From: Pseudomonas alliivorans
GTDB lineage: Bacteria > Pseudomonadota > Gammaproteobacteria > Pseudomonadales > Pseudomonadaceae
Direction: 5' to 3'
Length of the DNA stretch: 64,000 nucleotides
Assembly (NCBI RefSeq): GCF_017826695.1
Contig: NZ_JAFFZW010000005.1
Span: 1-64,000, forward strand
Shown here: one piece after another, positions 37,265 through 46,876 of the stretch
Layout: each line of letters opens with the position of its first letter
Position numbering within the stretch: position 1 is the first letter of the stretch
The notes under the pieces: generated by a model
Databases searched by the model: none
What the model saw: only the letters and a program-made list of their open reading frames with translations
Told to the model about the DNA's origin: nothing
Position numbers and translations under genes: made by a program

Positions 37265-38779
37265 TCAGTTATCGGTTGCGGGTGCGATCAGGCTGTCGAC
37301 ACGAGGCTCGGAAGCCTGTCCCGACGCATCTTTGGCCACAGTACACAGCGTGGCCGGAAGCAATCGGGGGCTGATGTTGAAGTTGTAGTACACCGTCTTG
37401 TAGCCCTTTGGATCCGCGCAATCGGTCGAGTCTGGCGCGCCGAACTTGAATGCATGGCTGGCGTGCGTGGGCAGGCTGCGGGTGAAGGCGACATGGTACT
37501 TGCCGGTGTCCAGTTGCGTGACCGTGACAGCAGGCGCAGGTGTTGTGCCGGAATCCACCAGTTCCACACTGTGAATGAAGGCATTTTCCCGCACGCCAGG
37601 CAGATCGCCCTCGTTGCCGTTGTGGCCGACGATACACAGCGAATACAAGCCGGGCTCGGTGCCGATCACTGAATTGATGTGCGCGGTGCGTGCGTCCCGT
37701 GAGCTGCGATAACCATCCGGTTCCCGGCATTGGCTGGGGTTGCGGGTGGTCTTGAATTTGAACTGTGAGGTGTTGATGGTGAACTTCATGTCCCAGCGTG
37801 GCGCAATCACTGCGCCTTGCGCGTCGCGTTCCAGCCTTATCATGTGCTTCTGATAAGACGGGTTGGGCAGGGTCACCCGGGCGTCGGTCTGCAGTCTGCA
37901 GGTCGGGAGCAAACGCTCGAAGACACCCTCGACGAAGCAGGCGTGCAATACGTCGATCGGGCTGGCGTAGGTCGTGTCGGCTGACCAGGTAGCCTTGCCA
38001 TCGCTGACTTCGCAAGGCGAATCGGCAAAGCAGCGGCTCTGCTCGGTGGCGCCCCGGGTGCCGGTGCCCATGATGCCGATGATCGTGTTGGTATGACGAT
38101 CAATCAGAGGACTGCCCGAGCTGCCCGGCAGTACGTCTTCACAGCGGTTGCGCAGGTTCGCGTTCCACGCATAGGGATGCTCGATGATGTTCACGACGGC
38201 GTCCACCTCGCAGGCAGAAAGCCGCAGCGTGTGGCCGTTGGGCGCCAGCGGCGCGCTGACTGACAGGACTTCGCTGCCCGTCTGCGCCGCAGTCCCGGAC
38301 AGTTTCATGGGCGTGATGCCGTCTTCCAGCAGGCGCAACAGCGGTGCCTGCAACTCCAGCAAGGCGAGGTCGACGCCGCGCATGCTGCTCCAGTGGATTT
38401 TCTTCAATGGATAAACCGGACGTTTACCCGGCGGGATGTCCTTGAAGTAATTGAATTCCACATGGCCTTCGATTTCCAGGTCAGTAGCCGCCTGACCGGG
38501 CTGGACATAGGTGCAATGGCCGCTGCTCAGCACATAGGCAGGTGCATCGACATTGGTATCAGTTCGGGTATCGATCAGTACTGCGGTGCACATTCGGTTT
38601 TCCATGCTTTCCATGCGACCGATACCGTTCCAGTGATTGAAACGGCCATCCTTGTTTTCCAGCAGCACGGAAGGTGTGAACGCAGCGATGCCGTCGCCGT
38701 AATCGCCTGGCTGGGCCAGCGCAATGCTGCATACGCAGGCCGACAGCAGGGCCAGGTACGGTTTTTTTCTGAGGCTCAT
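37265..38779 (-). CDS. secreted trypsin-like serine protease
   Basis: A 504-residue protein with a signal peptide (first 22 residues, ending ALAQ). The chymotrypsin-type triad is visible: His in VLSSGHCT, Asp in GVDLALLEL and Ser in LPGSSGSPL. Several Cys pairs suggest an exported protein. The C-terminal part from about 300 is beta-rich and may bind a surface. Target unknown. It stands alone and is convergent with the his operon. Confidence 0.75.
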   Translation of the reverse strand: MSLRKKPYLALLSACVCSIALAQPGDYGDGIAAFTPSVLLENKDGRFNHWNGIGRMESMENRMCTAVLIDTRTDTNVDAPAYVLSSGHCTYVQPGQAATDLEIEGHVEFNYFKDIPPGKRPVYPLKKIHWSSMRGVDLALLELQAPLLRLLEDGITPMKLSGTAAQTGSEVLSVSAPLAPNGHTLRLSACEVDAVVNIIEHPYAWNANLRNRCEDVLPGSSGSPLIDRHTNTIIGIMGTGTRGATEQSRCFADSPCEVSDGKATWSADTTYASPIDVLHACFVEGVFERLLPTCRLQTDARVTLPNPSYQKHMIRLERDAQGAVIAPRWDMKFTINTSQFKFKTTRNPSQCREPDGYRSSRDARTAHINSVIGTEPGLYSLCIVGHNGNEGDLPGVRENAFIHSVELVDSGTTPAPAVTVTQLDTGKYHVAFTRSLPTHASHAFKFGAPDSTDCADPKGYKTVYYNFNISPRLLPATLCTVAKDASGQASEPRVDSLIAPATDN

Positions 38780-39016
38780 TTATCATTCCTTTGATAGGCG
38801 AGGGTGTCGGGTCAGTTGTGCTGACGCGGCCTATCAAAACGCCTTTCGAATCGGGCTGTGCCGTAAATAGTTAACGGGGCCGGTTTTTTGTGAGGGCACC
38901 GATGGGATAGGCCATCGGCGGAATGTGCTTGAAAGCGACATCCACAAGTCGCGGGCTAGACAGTGCGGCAGGTTCACGGCACTCTGCCTCAGTCGTTCAA
39001 GATCGAGTGCCGGAAC

Positions 39017-39772
39017 ATGCTCAAACGTCTTTTTCTCGCACTGGTCGGGGCAGGGGTTCTGCTCAGCGAGGTCGCCCATGCTGACGTTTCGCCGGGCTAC
39101 TCAATGGTTCTGCTGACCGAAAACTACCCACCCTACAACATGGCAGCGGATGGCAAGAATTTCGCTCAGGACAGCAACATCAATGGCATTGCCGTGGATG
39201 TGGTTCGCGAGATGTTCAAGCGTGCCGGTGTAGGCTACAACCTGACTCTGCGTTTTCCCTGGGAGCGGGTGTACAAGCTTGCGCTGGAAAAGCACGGTTA
39301 TGGTGTTTTCTCCACGGTGCGTACGCCGGAGCGGGAAAAACTCTTCAAGTGGGTAGGGCCTATCGGGCCGGTTGACTGGGTACTGCTGGCACCGGCAAAC
39401 AGCACGATTGCCCTGTCGAGCCTGGAGCAGGCCAAGGGTTACCAGATCGGCGCCTACAAGGGCGATGCGGTAGCCGAGCATCTGGCGCTCAAGGGCCTCG
39501 ATCCGGTGGTCATGCTGCGCGATCAGGACAACGCTCGAAAACTGGTCAACGGGCAGATCGATCTGTGGGCAACGGCCGATCCCGTGGGCCTTTACCTGGC
39601 CAGGCAGGAAGGCATCACCGATCTCAGGATCGTGCTGCGTTTCCACACCGCCGAGCTGTATCTGGCCTTGAACAAGGACACGCCGCAGGACGTGGTGGAT
39701 CGTCTGCAGGCTGCGCTGGATACGATGCGTGACGAAGGGCAGTTGAAGAAGATCAGCGACCGTTACCTGTAA
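39017..39772 (+). CDS. periplasmic solute-binding protein, family 3
   Basis: The ATG at 39017 opens a signal peptide (MLKRLFLALVGAGVLLSEVAHA) and gives 251 residues. The ENYPPYNM start and the later PEREKLFKWVGPIG are of the amino-acid-binding type II family, in the ABC-type transglutaminase-like or PaaT-like branch that stands without a transporter. No permease lies nearby, so it may act as a sensor or share a distant transporter. Confidence 0.75.
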   Translation: MLKRLFLALVGAGVLLSEVAHADVSPGYSMVLLTENYPPYNMAADGKNFAQDSNINGIAVDVVREMFKRAGVGYNLTLRFPWERVYKLALEKHGYGVFSTVRTPEREKLFKWVGPIGPVDWVLLAPANSTIALSSLEQAKGYQIGAYKGDAVAEHLALKGLDPVVMLRDQDNARKLVNGQIDLWATADPVGLYLARQEGITDLRIVLRFHTAELYLALNKDTPQDVVDRLQAALDTMRDEGQLKKISDRYL

Positions 39773-39775
39773 AAC

Positions 39776-40558
39776 CTAGCGATAGGTCCCGTCTTTGCCA
39801 TGACCGGCCATGGCCTTGTTGCCACGCTGGCTGATCATTTCACGAAGTTCGATCCACTCGATGCCCTGCGCTTTCAGTTTGGGCAGTTCGCGCTCAAGCA
39901 CATCCAGCGTGACAGGGTAGGGGTGGCCGATGACCACGGCCGAGCCCTGCTTGTGTGCCAGTTTGATCGCGGTCTGAAGCTGCCGGGTGATGGCTTCGGC
40001 ATTACGCTCATCGTCGAGAAACACATCGCGGGACACGCTGGCCAGACCGATACGTTGCGCCTGGGCGGCGGCGACAGTCTTGGCACTGGTGCGACTGTCG
40101 ACGAAGAACATGTGCCGACGCTGCAACTCCTCCATCAACCACGCCATGGCAACCGGCTCTGCGGTCATGCGGCTGCCCATGTGGTTGTTGATGCCTGCTG
40201 CGTACGGCACTTTGAGCAGTGCGGCATTCAGGCGGCTTTCAAGTTCCGGCAACGGCAGTTCAGGGTGCCACGCATAGGGACCGGTTGCCGGGTCCATGGG
40301 CATGTGCAGCATGACGGTCTTGTGCGCACGGTGCGCCTGTCTGGCGAAGTCGGTGGCGTGGGGTGTGTCGGGCATGATCGCCAGCGTGACCGGGCCGGGA
40401 AGCGCCAGCGTACGGCTGTCGCGTTCGGGGTTCTGGCCCAGGTCATCGATGATCAGGCTGAGGTAGGCTTTGGCCGGTTTTGTGCTGGTCTCGACTGACG
40501 CTGCGTGGGCAGCGCCAGTGATCGAGAATCCCAACAGCAGAAGGCAGAGAATACGCAT
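39776..40558 (-). CDS. divergent polysaccharide deacetylase family protein (YibQ-like)
   Basis: A 260-residue protein with a signal peptide (ends GAAHA). The segments LSLIIDDLGQN, ADFARQAHRAHKTVMLHMPMDP and INNHMGSRMT are those of the divergent polysaccharide deacetylase family (YibQ). The metal-binding Asp and His residues are there. It is the last gene of the gpmI-envC-ctpA-yibQ-like cluster, with 3 bases to ctpA, and is probably periplasmic, acting on cell-wall glycans. Confidence 0.85.
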   Translation of the reverse strand: MRILCLLLLGFSITGAAHAASVETSTKPAKAYLSLIIDDLGQNPERDSRTLALPGPVTLAIMPDTPHATDFARQAHRAHKTVMLHMPMDPATGPYAWHPELPLPELESRLNAALLKVPYAAGINNHMGSRMTAEPVAMAWLMEELQRRHMFFVDSRTSAKTVAAAQAQRIGLASVSRDVFLDDERNAEAITRQLQTAIKLAHKQGSAVVIGHPYPVTLDVLERELPKLKAQGIEWIELREMISQRGNKAMAGHGKDGTYR

Positions 40559-40561
40559 CCG

Positions 40562-41893
40562 TCAGTTGCCGCGCGTAATACTCAACCCCTTGAGCAGGCT
40601 GAGGGCCTGGCTGAGCTGGAAGTCGTCGTCCTGCGGACGCGCCTTGGCTGCCGCGCCGCCCTTGAGGGTCGGTTTGTCCGCGCCGCCGTTGCCGTTACCC
40701 AGGTGACCGAGCAGGTCGGCTTCCTTGTAGTTTTCGCCATCGACTTCGTTGGTGACCTTGGCGCGGCGCACCACGATGTCAGGGTTGATGCCCTGTGCCT
40801 GAATCGAGCGACCGTTTGGCGTGTAATACAGCGCCGTGGTGATCTTCAGTGCGCGATCATTGTTCAGCGGCAGTACGGTTTGCACCGAGCCTTTGCCGAA
40901 ACTGTCGGTGCCCATCAGGATGCCGCGTTTCTGGTCCTGCAACGCACCGGCAACGATTTCCGACGCCGAGGCGCTGCCGCCGTTGATCAGCACGACCAGA
41001 GGCACGCCTTCGCTGGCGTCTGCCGGGTCTGCCGAGAAACGCAACTCGGAGTTGGCGATACGGCCCTTGGTGTAGACGATCAGGCCTTTGGTAAGGAAGT
41101 GGTCCGCCACCTGCACTGCCGACTGCAATACGCCGCCAGGGTTGTTGCGCAGGTCCAGAATCAGTCCGCTCATTTTCTTGCCGTTGTCCTTGCGCAACTT
41201 GGCCAGCGCCTTGCCGACTTCGTCGCCGGTCTTGACCTGGAACTGGGTGATGCGGATGTAGCCGTAGCCGTTCTCCAGCATCTGCGCCTTCACGCTCTTG
41301 ACCTGAATGGTCGCGCGCGCCAGCGTCACGTCGAACGGGGTGCCGCCGTCGCGTACCAGTGTCAGGGTGATTTTTTCGCCGATCTTGCCGCGCATCTTGT
41401 CGACCGCTTCCTGCATGGTCTGACCCTGCGTCGGCGCGCCGTTGATCTTCACGATCAGGTCGCCGGCTTCGATGCCAGCCTTGGAGGCCGGTGTATCGTC
41501 GATGGGCGAAACGACTTTGACGAGGCCGTCTTCCACCCCGACTTCAATGCCCAGGCCGCCGAATTCACCGCTGGTGCTTTCCTGCAGTTCCTGGAAATCT
41601 TCCGGGCCAAGGTAGGCGGAGTGCGGATCAAGGTTGCTGAGCATGCCCTTGATGGCGTTTTCCAGCAGGGTCTTGTCGTCCACCGGCTCTACGTAGGCGG
41701 CCTTGACCCGATCCATGACCTCGGCAAACGTGCGCAGCTCTTCGAGCGGCAGCGGCGGTTTGGCGTTGGCATTGGCCGGAGCGACTGCTGCTGTCGGGGC
41801 TGGCGTGGTTTTTTCGGCAGCTTGCGCCAGCGGCGCGCCGATAACGATGGCAATCGCCATGGCCAGCGAGGTGAGGCGGGACAAATGCAGCAT
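40562..41893 (-). CDS. ctpA: S41-family C-terminal processing protease
   Basis: A 443-residue protein with a signal peptide, a PDZ domain near 90-175 (GLGIEVGVEDGLVKVVSPID) and the S41 catalytic domain with nucleophile Ser in NGGSASASEIVAGAL and Lys in DSFGKGSVQT. It trims periplasmic substrates, in Pseudomonas notably cell-wall hydrolases. It follows envC by 33 bases; envC encodes a cell-wall hydrolase activator. Confidence 0.93.
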   Translation of the reverse strand: MLHLSRLTSLAMAIAIVIGAPLAQAAEKTTPAPTAAVAPANANAKPPLPLEELRTFAEVMDRVKAAYVEPVDDKTLLENAIKGMLSNLDPHSAYLGPEDFQELQESTSGEFGGLGIEVGVEDGLVKVVSPIDDTPASKAGIEAGDLIVKINGAPTQGQTMQEAVDKMRGKIGEKITLTLVRDGGTPFDVTLARATIQVKSVKAQMLENGYGYIRITQFQVKTGDEVGKALAKLRKDNGKKMSGLILDLRNNPGGVLQSAVQVADHFLTKGLIVYTKGRIANSELRFSADPADASEGVPLVVLINGGSASASEIVAGALQDQKRGILMGTDSFGKGSVQTVLPLNNDRALKITTALYYTPNGRSIQAQGINPDIVVRRAKVTNEVDGENYKEADLLGHLGNGNGGADKPTLKGGAAAKARPQDDDFQLSQALSLLKGLSITRGN

Positions 41894-41926
41894 GTCTGAC
41901 GAGCTCCTACTGATATTGGTGCCGAC

Positions 41927-43237
41927 TTATCCTTGAGTGCGGCACCATTGGGCTGGATCGCTTGGGCGACCCTGCTGACGAATAGCAAAGTACAACGCTG
42001 ATGTGTCCTGACCGCCGCTGTTGCCTACGGTGGAAATCGCTTCACCGGCTTTTACGATATCGCCTGCCGACTTGAGCAGGCTCTGATTGTGTCCGTACAG
42101 GCTCAAATAGCCATTACCGTGGTCGAGAATGACCAGAAGCCCGGCGCCGCGCAACCAGTCAGCGAAAACCACTCGCCCTCCGTGTACGGCATGTACCTGG
42201 CTTCCGGCCGAGGCGCTGATCATGACGCCGTCCCATTTGGTCCGCTCGTCATCACCGCGCGCTTCACCGAAACGTGCAAGCAATCGACCATCGATCGGCC
42301 ATGGAAGTTTTCCCTTGGCCTCGGCAAAAGGTCCGCCATACGAAACACCGGCGCTGGAAACCAGCGCGCCGGGGCTTTTGACCGGGCGGCGCGGAGCGGG
42401 TTCATCGTCAGTTTTGCCACTGTTACGGGCGACGGCCTGGGCTTCACGCTGGCGTTTCTCTTCGGCTTCCTTTGCCGCCAACAGCGCTTTCTGGCGTGCC
42501 TCTTCGGCTTCGCGGGCCTGTCGGGCCAGCGTCTCTTCGATGGTCTTCAGGACCTTGGCCAGATCGGCCTGATCCTGCTGACGGGCCTGCAACTTCTGGT
42601 CGCGGGCCTTGTAGTCCTGGTTGAGTTTAGCCAAAGCCTGCTGACGCTCCTGGCGAACCTTGGCCAATTCTTCTGTCTGGCTGTCGAGGTTGCTCTTCTG
42701 AACCAGCAGCTGGGCCTGTTGCAGGTCAATGTCTTTACTGACGTTGGCCAACTGACGCAGGGTTTCATTGAAGTTGCGCAACTGCTCCAGGCGCGCCTGG
42801 CTCAGGTAGTCGTAATAAGTGAGGGTGCGGGCAAATTTTTCGGGGTGCTGCTGGTTGAGCAGCAACTTGAGGTATTCCTGGCGACCGCTCTGGTAGGCGG
42901 CGCGGGCCTGAATGGCGATCAGGCGTTGTTGCTCGACCTTGGCGCTATTCAGTTTTTTTTTCTCACCGTCGAGCTTCGTCAGCTCGGCTTCGGTCTTTTT
43001 TAGTTCCTTTTGCAGGACCTCGACCTGCTTTTCCAGCTTGCCCATTTCCGTTTCGGTGGTGCGCAGGTCCTTCTGGACGCCTGTGCGTTCTTCCTGAACC
43101 TGTTTCAGGGCTTTCTGCAGCTCAGCCACATCCTGACGCGCAGCGTCTATCTGTTTTTGGGTTTGCGCACGCTCGTCTTCGGCGAACGCCGGATTGAGCA
43201 GGCAGATCAGAACAAGGGCGATCAAGGCGCGAAGCAT
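41927..43237 (-). CDS. envC: murein hydrolase activator EnvC
   Basis: Start at 43237 gives a signal peptide and 436 residues. A long coiled coil (about 20-270, Gln/Glu/Lys/Leu-rich) precedes a LytM-like M23 domain (about 330-430). Zinc-binding residues are altered: the HFE-type motif is FAIRQQ, so the domain is degenerate and activates amidases without cutting. It acts in daughter-cell separation at the division septum. Confidence 0.92.
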   Translation of the reverse strand: MLRALIALVLICLLNPAFAEDERAQTQKQIDAARQDVAELQKALKQVQEERTGVQKDLRTTETEMGKLEKQVEVLQKELKKTEAELTKLDGEKKKLNSAKVEQQRLIAIQARAAYQSGRQEYLKLLLNQQHPEKFARTLTYYDYLSQARLEQLRNFNETLRQLANVSKDIDLQQAQLLVQKSNLDSQTEELAKVRQERQQALAKLNQDYKARDQKLQARQQDQADLAKVLKTIEETLARQAREAEEARQKALLAAKEAEEKRQREAQAVARNSGKTDDEPAPRRPVKSPGALVSSAGVSYGGPFAEAKGKLPWPIDGRLLARFGEARGDDERTKWDGVMISASAGSQVHAVHGGRVVFADWLRGAGLLVILDHGNGYLSLYGHNQSLLKSAGDIVKAGEAISTVGNSGGQDTSALYFAIRQQGRPSDPAQWCRTQG

Positions 43238-43345
43238 GAGGGTGGGCGATACCGAGGAATTGTGAGAAAAAATGTCAGGCCTAGTATGCCCGGCATGGGG
43301 TACAAAAAAAACGCCCCGGTCGTACTGCTTTGGGGCCTGTAACAC

Positions 43346-43383
43346 AAAAAACCGGCACTGCCTGATGGCCTTGTGCCGGTTTT
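43346..43383 (-). terminator. terminator of gpmI
   Basis: AAAACCGGCAC (43348-43358) pairs with GTGCCGGTTTT (43373-43383). On the minus strand a T-run follows. It lies 8 bases beyond the gpmI stop, so envC probably has its own promoter. Confidence 0.75.
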
Positions 43384-43390
43384 CAGCCGA

Positions 43391-44923
43391 TTACTCGTTC
43401 ACGAGGATCGAGTGGCCGGTCATTTCCTGCGGTTTCTCCATGCCCAGCAAGTGCAGCATGGTTGGGGCAACGTCTGCCAGCACACCACCCTCGCGGACTT
43501 TCAGCTGGCGCTTGCCGACGTATACGAAAGGTACGGGCTCGGAGGTGTGCGCGGTGTGAGCCTGGCCGGTGTGATCATCGGTCATCTGCTCGACGTTACC
43601 GTGGTCAGCGGTAATCAGCGCTTCGCCACCGACTTTTTCCAGTGCCTCGGTGATGCGGCCGACGCAGACGTCCAGGCATTCAACGGCCTTGATCGCTGCT
43701 TCCATGATGCCGCTGTGGCCGACCATGTCGCCGTTGGCGTAGTTGACGACGATCACGTCATAGCGCTGATGCTCGATGGCATCGACGATTTTGTCGGTCA
43801 CTTCCGGCGCGCTCATTTCCGGCTGCAGATCGTAGGTGGCAACTTTCGGCGAAGGAATCAGGATGCGTTCTTCACCCGGGAACGGTTCTTCACGACCGCC
43901 AGAGAAGAAGAAGGTGACGTGAGCGTACTTCTCGGTCTCGGCGATGCGCAATTGCGTCTTGCCGTTGTTGGCCAGGTATTCGCCCAGCACGTTTTTCAGG
44001 CTGCCTGCTGCAAACGCGGACGGCGCAGGAATGCTGGCGGCGTACTGGGTCAGCATGACGTAGTTGACCTTCGGCTGACGAGCGCGCTCGAAGTCCTTGA
44101 AATCGTCCTCAACGAACACGCGGGTCAGTTCGCGGGCGCGGTCGGCACGGAAGTTCATGAACACCACGGCATCGCCGTCTTCGACTTTTGCGGGTTCACC
44201 GATGCGCGTGGCTTTGACGAACTCGTCGTTTTCATCACGGGCGTAGGCGGCTTCAAGCCCGGCCACGCCACTGTCAGCGTGGAATTCGGCGGTGCTGTCG
44301 ACGATCAGGTTATAAGCGCTGGAAACGCGGTCCCAGCGGTTGTCACGGTCCATGGCGAAATAGCGGCCGATGATCGTGGCGGTGCGACCCTTGCCCAGGC
44401 GGGCAAAGGTTTCATCCATCAGTTCGAGGGATTTCTTCGCGCTGCGCGGTGGCGTGTCGCGGCCGTCCAGGAAGGCGTGCAGGTAGATCTTTTCAGCGCC
44501 CCGTTTTACGGCCAGTTCGGCCATGGCGACCAGATGGTCCTGATGGCTGTGAACGCCGCCATCGGACAGCAGGCCCATGATGTGCACGGCCTTGCCCGCG
44601 GCAACAGCCTTGTCCACGGCGGCGCAGATGGTCGGGTTCTCGAAGAACTCGCCGTCGCGAATCGCCTTGGTCACTCGAGTGAAATCCTGATACACCACGC
44701 GCCCGGCACCCAGGTTCATGTGGCCGACTTCAGAGTTGCCCATCTGTCCGTCCGGCAGACCGACATCCATGCCAGAGCCCGAAATCAGGCCGTTTGGCAT
44801 GGTCTTGTAGAGGCGATCCATGACCGGCATCTTCGCAGCCAGGATGGCGTTGCCTTCACGGTGTTCGCTGTGTCCGAAGCCGTCCAGGATGATAAGGACC
44901 AGAGGTTTTGGGGTGGCAGTCAT
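43391..44923 (-). CDS. gpmI: 2,3-bisphosphoglycerate-independent phosphoglycerate mutase
   Basis: The ATG at 44923 ([18 protein letters not shown]) gives 510 residues, as usual. The phosphoserine site is in [12 protein letters not shown] near 64, and metal-binding segments [11 protein letters not shown] and [10 protein letters not shown] are present. It interconverts 3- and 2-phosphoglycerate and needs manganese. It is followed by envC and ctpA in the conserved order. Confidence 0.96.
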   Translation of the reverse strand: MTATPKPLVLIILDGFGHSEHREGNAILAAKMPVMDRLYKTMPNGLISGSGMDVGLPDGQMGNSEVGHMNLGAGRVVYQDFTRVTKAIRDGEFFENPTICAAVDKAVAAGKAVHIMGLLSDGGVHSHQDHLVAMAELAVKRGAEKIYLHAFLDGRDTPPRSAKKSLELMDETFARLGKGRTATIIGRYFAMDRDNRWDRVSSAYNLIVDSTAEFHADSGVAGLEAAYARDENDEFVKATRIGEPAKVEDGDAVVFMNFRADRARELTRVFVEDDFKDFERARQPKVNYVMLTQYAASIPAPSAFAAGSLKNVLGEYLANNGKTQLRIAETEKYAHVTFFFSGGREEPFPGEERILIPSPKVATYDLQPEMSAPEVTDKIVDAIEHQRYDVIVVNYANGDMVGHSGIMEAAIKAVECLDVCVGRITEALEKVGGEALITADHGNVEQMTDDHTGQAHTAHTSEPVPFVYVGKRQLKVREGGVLADVAPTMLHLLGMEKPQEMTGHSILVNE

Positions 44924-45068
44924 AGAACCCACTCGAGGCTGGTTGGAATAAAGAACAAGGGATCGGCATTTTAAGGACAAGTTCAAACGGCGTCACTGCC
45001 GTACGGACTTTGGCCGACCTTGGGTGCTGTGTATACTGGCCGACATTTTAACGCCCTGGAACCTACCG

Positions 45069-45482
45069 ATGGTTGCTCATCTGCTTGAATTCGCTACTAA
45101 CCACTATTTGATCACCGGTGCCTTCGTCATTCTGTTGGGACTGCTGATCGCTTACGAACTGAGCAAAGGCGGCGCGAGCCTGAGCACCCGCGAGCTGACC
45201 GCACTGGTCAACAGCGACCAGGGCGTGGTCATCGACGTGCGCTCTAAGAAGGATTTCGCCAACGGCCACATCGTCGGCTCCCTGAACTTTCCACAGGACA
45301 AAGTGCTGACCCGCACCGCAGAACTGCAGAAATACAAGGACAAGACGTTGATCATCGTCGACGCTATGGGGCAGCATGCTGGCAGCACCGCCCGCGAGCT
45401 GCTCAAGACCGGCTTCAAGGCGGCCAAGCTGTCCGGCGGTATCTCGAGCTGGCGCGGCGACAATCTCCCACTGGTGAAATGA
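45069..45482 (+). CDS. membrane-anchored rhodanese-like protein lacking the catalytic Cys
   Basis: The ATG at 45069 gives 137 residues: a membrane segment at 13-31 and a rhodanese domain (VVIDVRSKKDFANGHIVGSL). Where active rhodaneses have Cys, the loop reads VDAMGQHAGS, and the whole protein holds no Cys. It is thus probably not a sulfurtransferase. The stop overlaps a start codon (ATGA) that could belong to grxC, so the two genes are coupled with each other and with secB. Confidence 0.85.
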   Translation: MVAHLLEFATNHYLITGAFVILLGLLIAYELSKGGASLSTRELTALVNSDQGVVIDVRSKKDFANGHIVGSLNFPQDKVLTRTAELQKYKDKTLIIVDAMGQHAGSTARELLKTGFKAAKLSGGISSWRGDNLPLVK

Positions 45483-45484
45483 AA

Positions 45485-45736
45485 ATGGCTCAAGTCATCG
45501 TCTATTCCAGCGACTACTGCCCGTATTGCGTACGTGCCAAGCAGTTGTTGCAGAGCAAGAGTGTGGCCTTCGAGGAGATCAGGGTCGATGGCAAGCCGCA
45601 GGTTCGTGCCGAGATGACCAAAAAGGCCGGTCGCACTTCGGTACCCCAGATCTGGATCGGCTCGACCCATGTGGGCGGCTGTGATGATCTGTTCGCTCTG
45701 GAACGTGCCGGCAAGCTCGATGCGATGCTTGGCTGA
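45485..45736 (+). CDS. grxC: glutaredoxin 3
   Basis: An 83-residue glutaredoxin with the CPYC active site at 11-14, TSVPQIWIG and GGCDDLF. The ATG at 45485 gives the usual N-terminus MAQVIVYSS; an ATG two codons earlier (45479) is also possible. It reduces disulfides with glutathione. Lies in the conserved rhodanese-grxC-secB-trmL group. Confidence 0.95.
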   Translation: MAQVIVYSSDYCPYCVRAKQLLQSKSVAFEEIRVDGKPQVRAEMTKKAGRTSVPQIWIGSTHVGGCDDLFALERAGKLDAMLG

Positions 45737-45774
45737 TTCCCCTATTTAACCGCCCCATTTGAGAAGGATCCGAA

Positions 45775-46266
45775 ATGACCGATCAACCGAACAACGGCGC
45801 CGTGGCCAACGAAGAAGAAAACGCTCCGCAATTCTCCCTGCAGCGTATCTATGTTCGCGACCTGTCTTTCGAAGCACCGAAAAGCCCGGCGATCTTCCGC
45901 CAGGAATGGACCCCGACTGTCAGCCTGGACCTCAACACCCGTCAGAAGCCGCTGGAAGGCGATTTCTATGAAGTGGTGCTGACCCTGTCCGTGACCGTCA
46001 ACAATGGCGACGAAGTCGCTTTCATCGTTGAAGTGCAGCAGGCCGGTATCTTCCTGATCAAGGGCCTGGACGACGCTTCGATGAGCCACACCCTGGGCGC
46101 GTTCTGCCCGAACATCCTGTTCCCTTACGCTCGCGAAGCCATCGACAACCTGGTTGTCCGCGGTTCGTTCCCTGCGCTGATGCTGGCTCCGGTGAACTTC
46201 GACGCGCTGTACGCACAGGAACTGCAACGCATGCAGGAAGCTGGCGAAACGCCGACTGTTCAGTAA
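45775..46266 (+). CDS. secB: protein-export chaperone SecB
   Basis: A 163-residue protein with the SecB pattern: [31 protein letters not shown] and [15 protein letters not shown]. It keeps precursors unfolded for SecA and forms a tetramer. An AAGGAT ribosome site precedes the ATG, and a terminator follows. Confidence 0.97.
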   Translation: MTDQPNNGAVANEEENAPQFSLQRIYVRDLSFEAPKSPAIFRQEWTPTVSLDLNTRQKPLEGDFYEVVLTLSVTVNNGDEVAFIVEVQQAGIFLIKGLDDASMSHTLGAFCPNILFPYAREAIDNLVVRGSFPALMLAPVNFDALYAQELQRMQEAGETPTVQ

Positions 46267-46282
46267 GCGTTACGGCTGAATG

Positions 46283-46311
46283 AAAAAAGCGCCTTTCGGG
46301 GCGCTTTTTTT
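46283..46311 (+). terminator. secB terminator
   Basis: AAAAAAGCGCC and GGCGCTTTTTT form a stem around TTTCGG and are followed by a T-run. It can act in both directions. Confidence 0.85.
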
Positions 46312-46420
46312 GTGGAGGGGTACACCCTTCCACTGACACACCGCTGTCTCGCCGCCTCCCACAAAGAATCCTGCTTCCAGGGCTCTCGCGTGGGAATGCA
46401 GCCCACATCTGCTCAAGGCG

Positions 46421-46876
46421 TTACGCGAATCCGTGCTGTCGCCACGCCTCGTAGACGGCTACAGCAACGGTGTTGGACAGGTTCAGGCTGCGGCAGCCTT
46501 CGCGCATGGGCAGGCGCAAGCGGTGGTCGCCGCTCAGCGAGTCGAGAATTTCGGCAGGCAGGCCGCGGCTTTCCGGGCCGAACAGAAAAGCATCGCCCGG
46601 CTCGAAACGGACATCATGAAACGGCCGGGAGCCCTTGGTGGTAAAGGCGAACAGCCGTGGGTTGCCGATCTTTTCCAGACAACTGGCCAAGTCGGCGTGC
46701 GTCTGCAGCGTGGCATACTCGTGATAGTCGAGACCCGCCCGGCGCAGGCGTTTATCGTCCAGCTCGAAACCCAACGGTTCGATCAAATGCAGGGTGCAGC
46801 CGCTATTGGCACACAGCCTGATGACATTGCCGGTATTCGGCGGAATTTCTGGTTGAAAAAGGATGACGTGAAACAT
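46421..46876 (-). CDS. trmL: tRNA (cytidine/uridine-34-2'-O)-methyltransferase
   Basis: Start at 46876 gives MFHVILFQPEIPPNTGNVIR and 151 residues, the TrmL norm. The SPOUT knot motifs LFGPESRGLP and MREGCRSLNLSNTVAVA bind SAM. It methylates the wobble ribose of tRNA-Leu. Its start overlaps that of the divergent gene at 46875 by two bases on opposite strands. Confidence 0.95.
   Translation of the reverse strand: MFHVILFQPEIPPNTGNVIRLCANSGCTLHLIEPLGFELDDKRLRRAGLDYHEYATLQTHADLASCLEKIGNPRLFAFTTKGSRPFHDVRFEPGDAFLFGPESRGLPAEILDSLSGDHRLRLPMREGCRSLNLSNTVAVAVYEAWRQHGFA

Noticed and set aside
43373..44974. 533-codon plus-strand frame antisense to gpmI
   Set aside because: It is the mirror of an unmistakable gpmI gene; length reflects GC-biased third positions.
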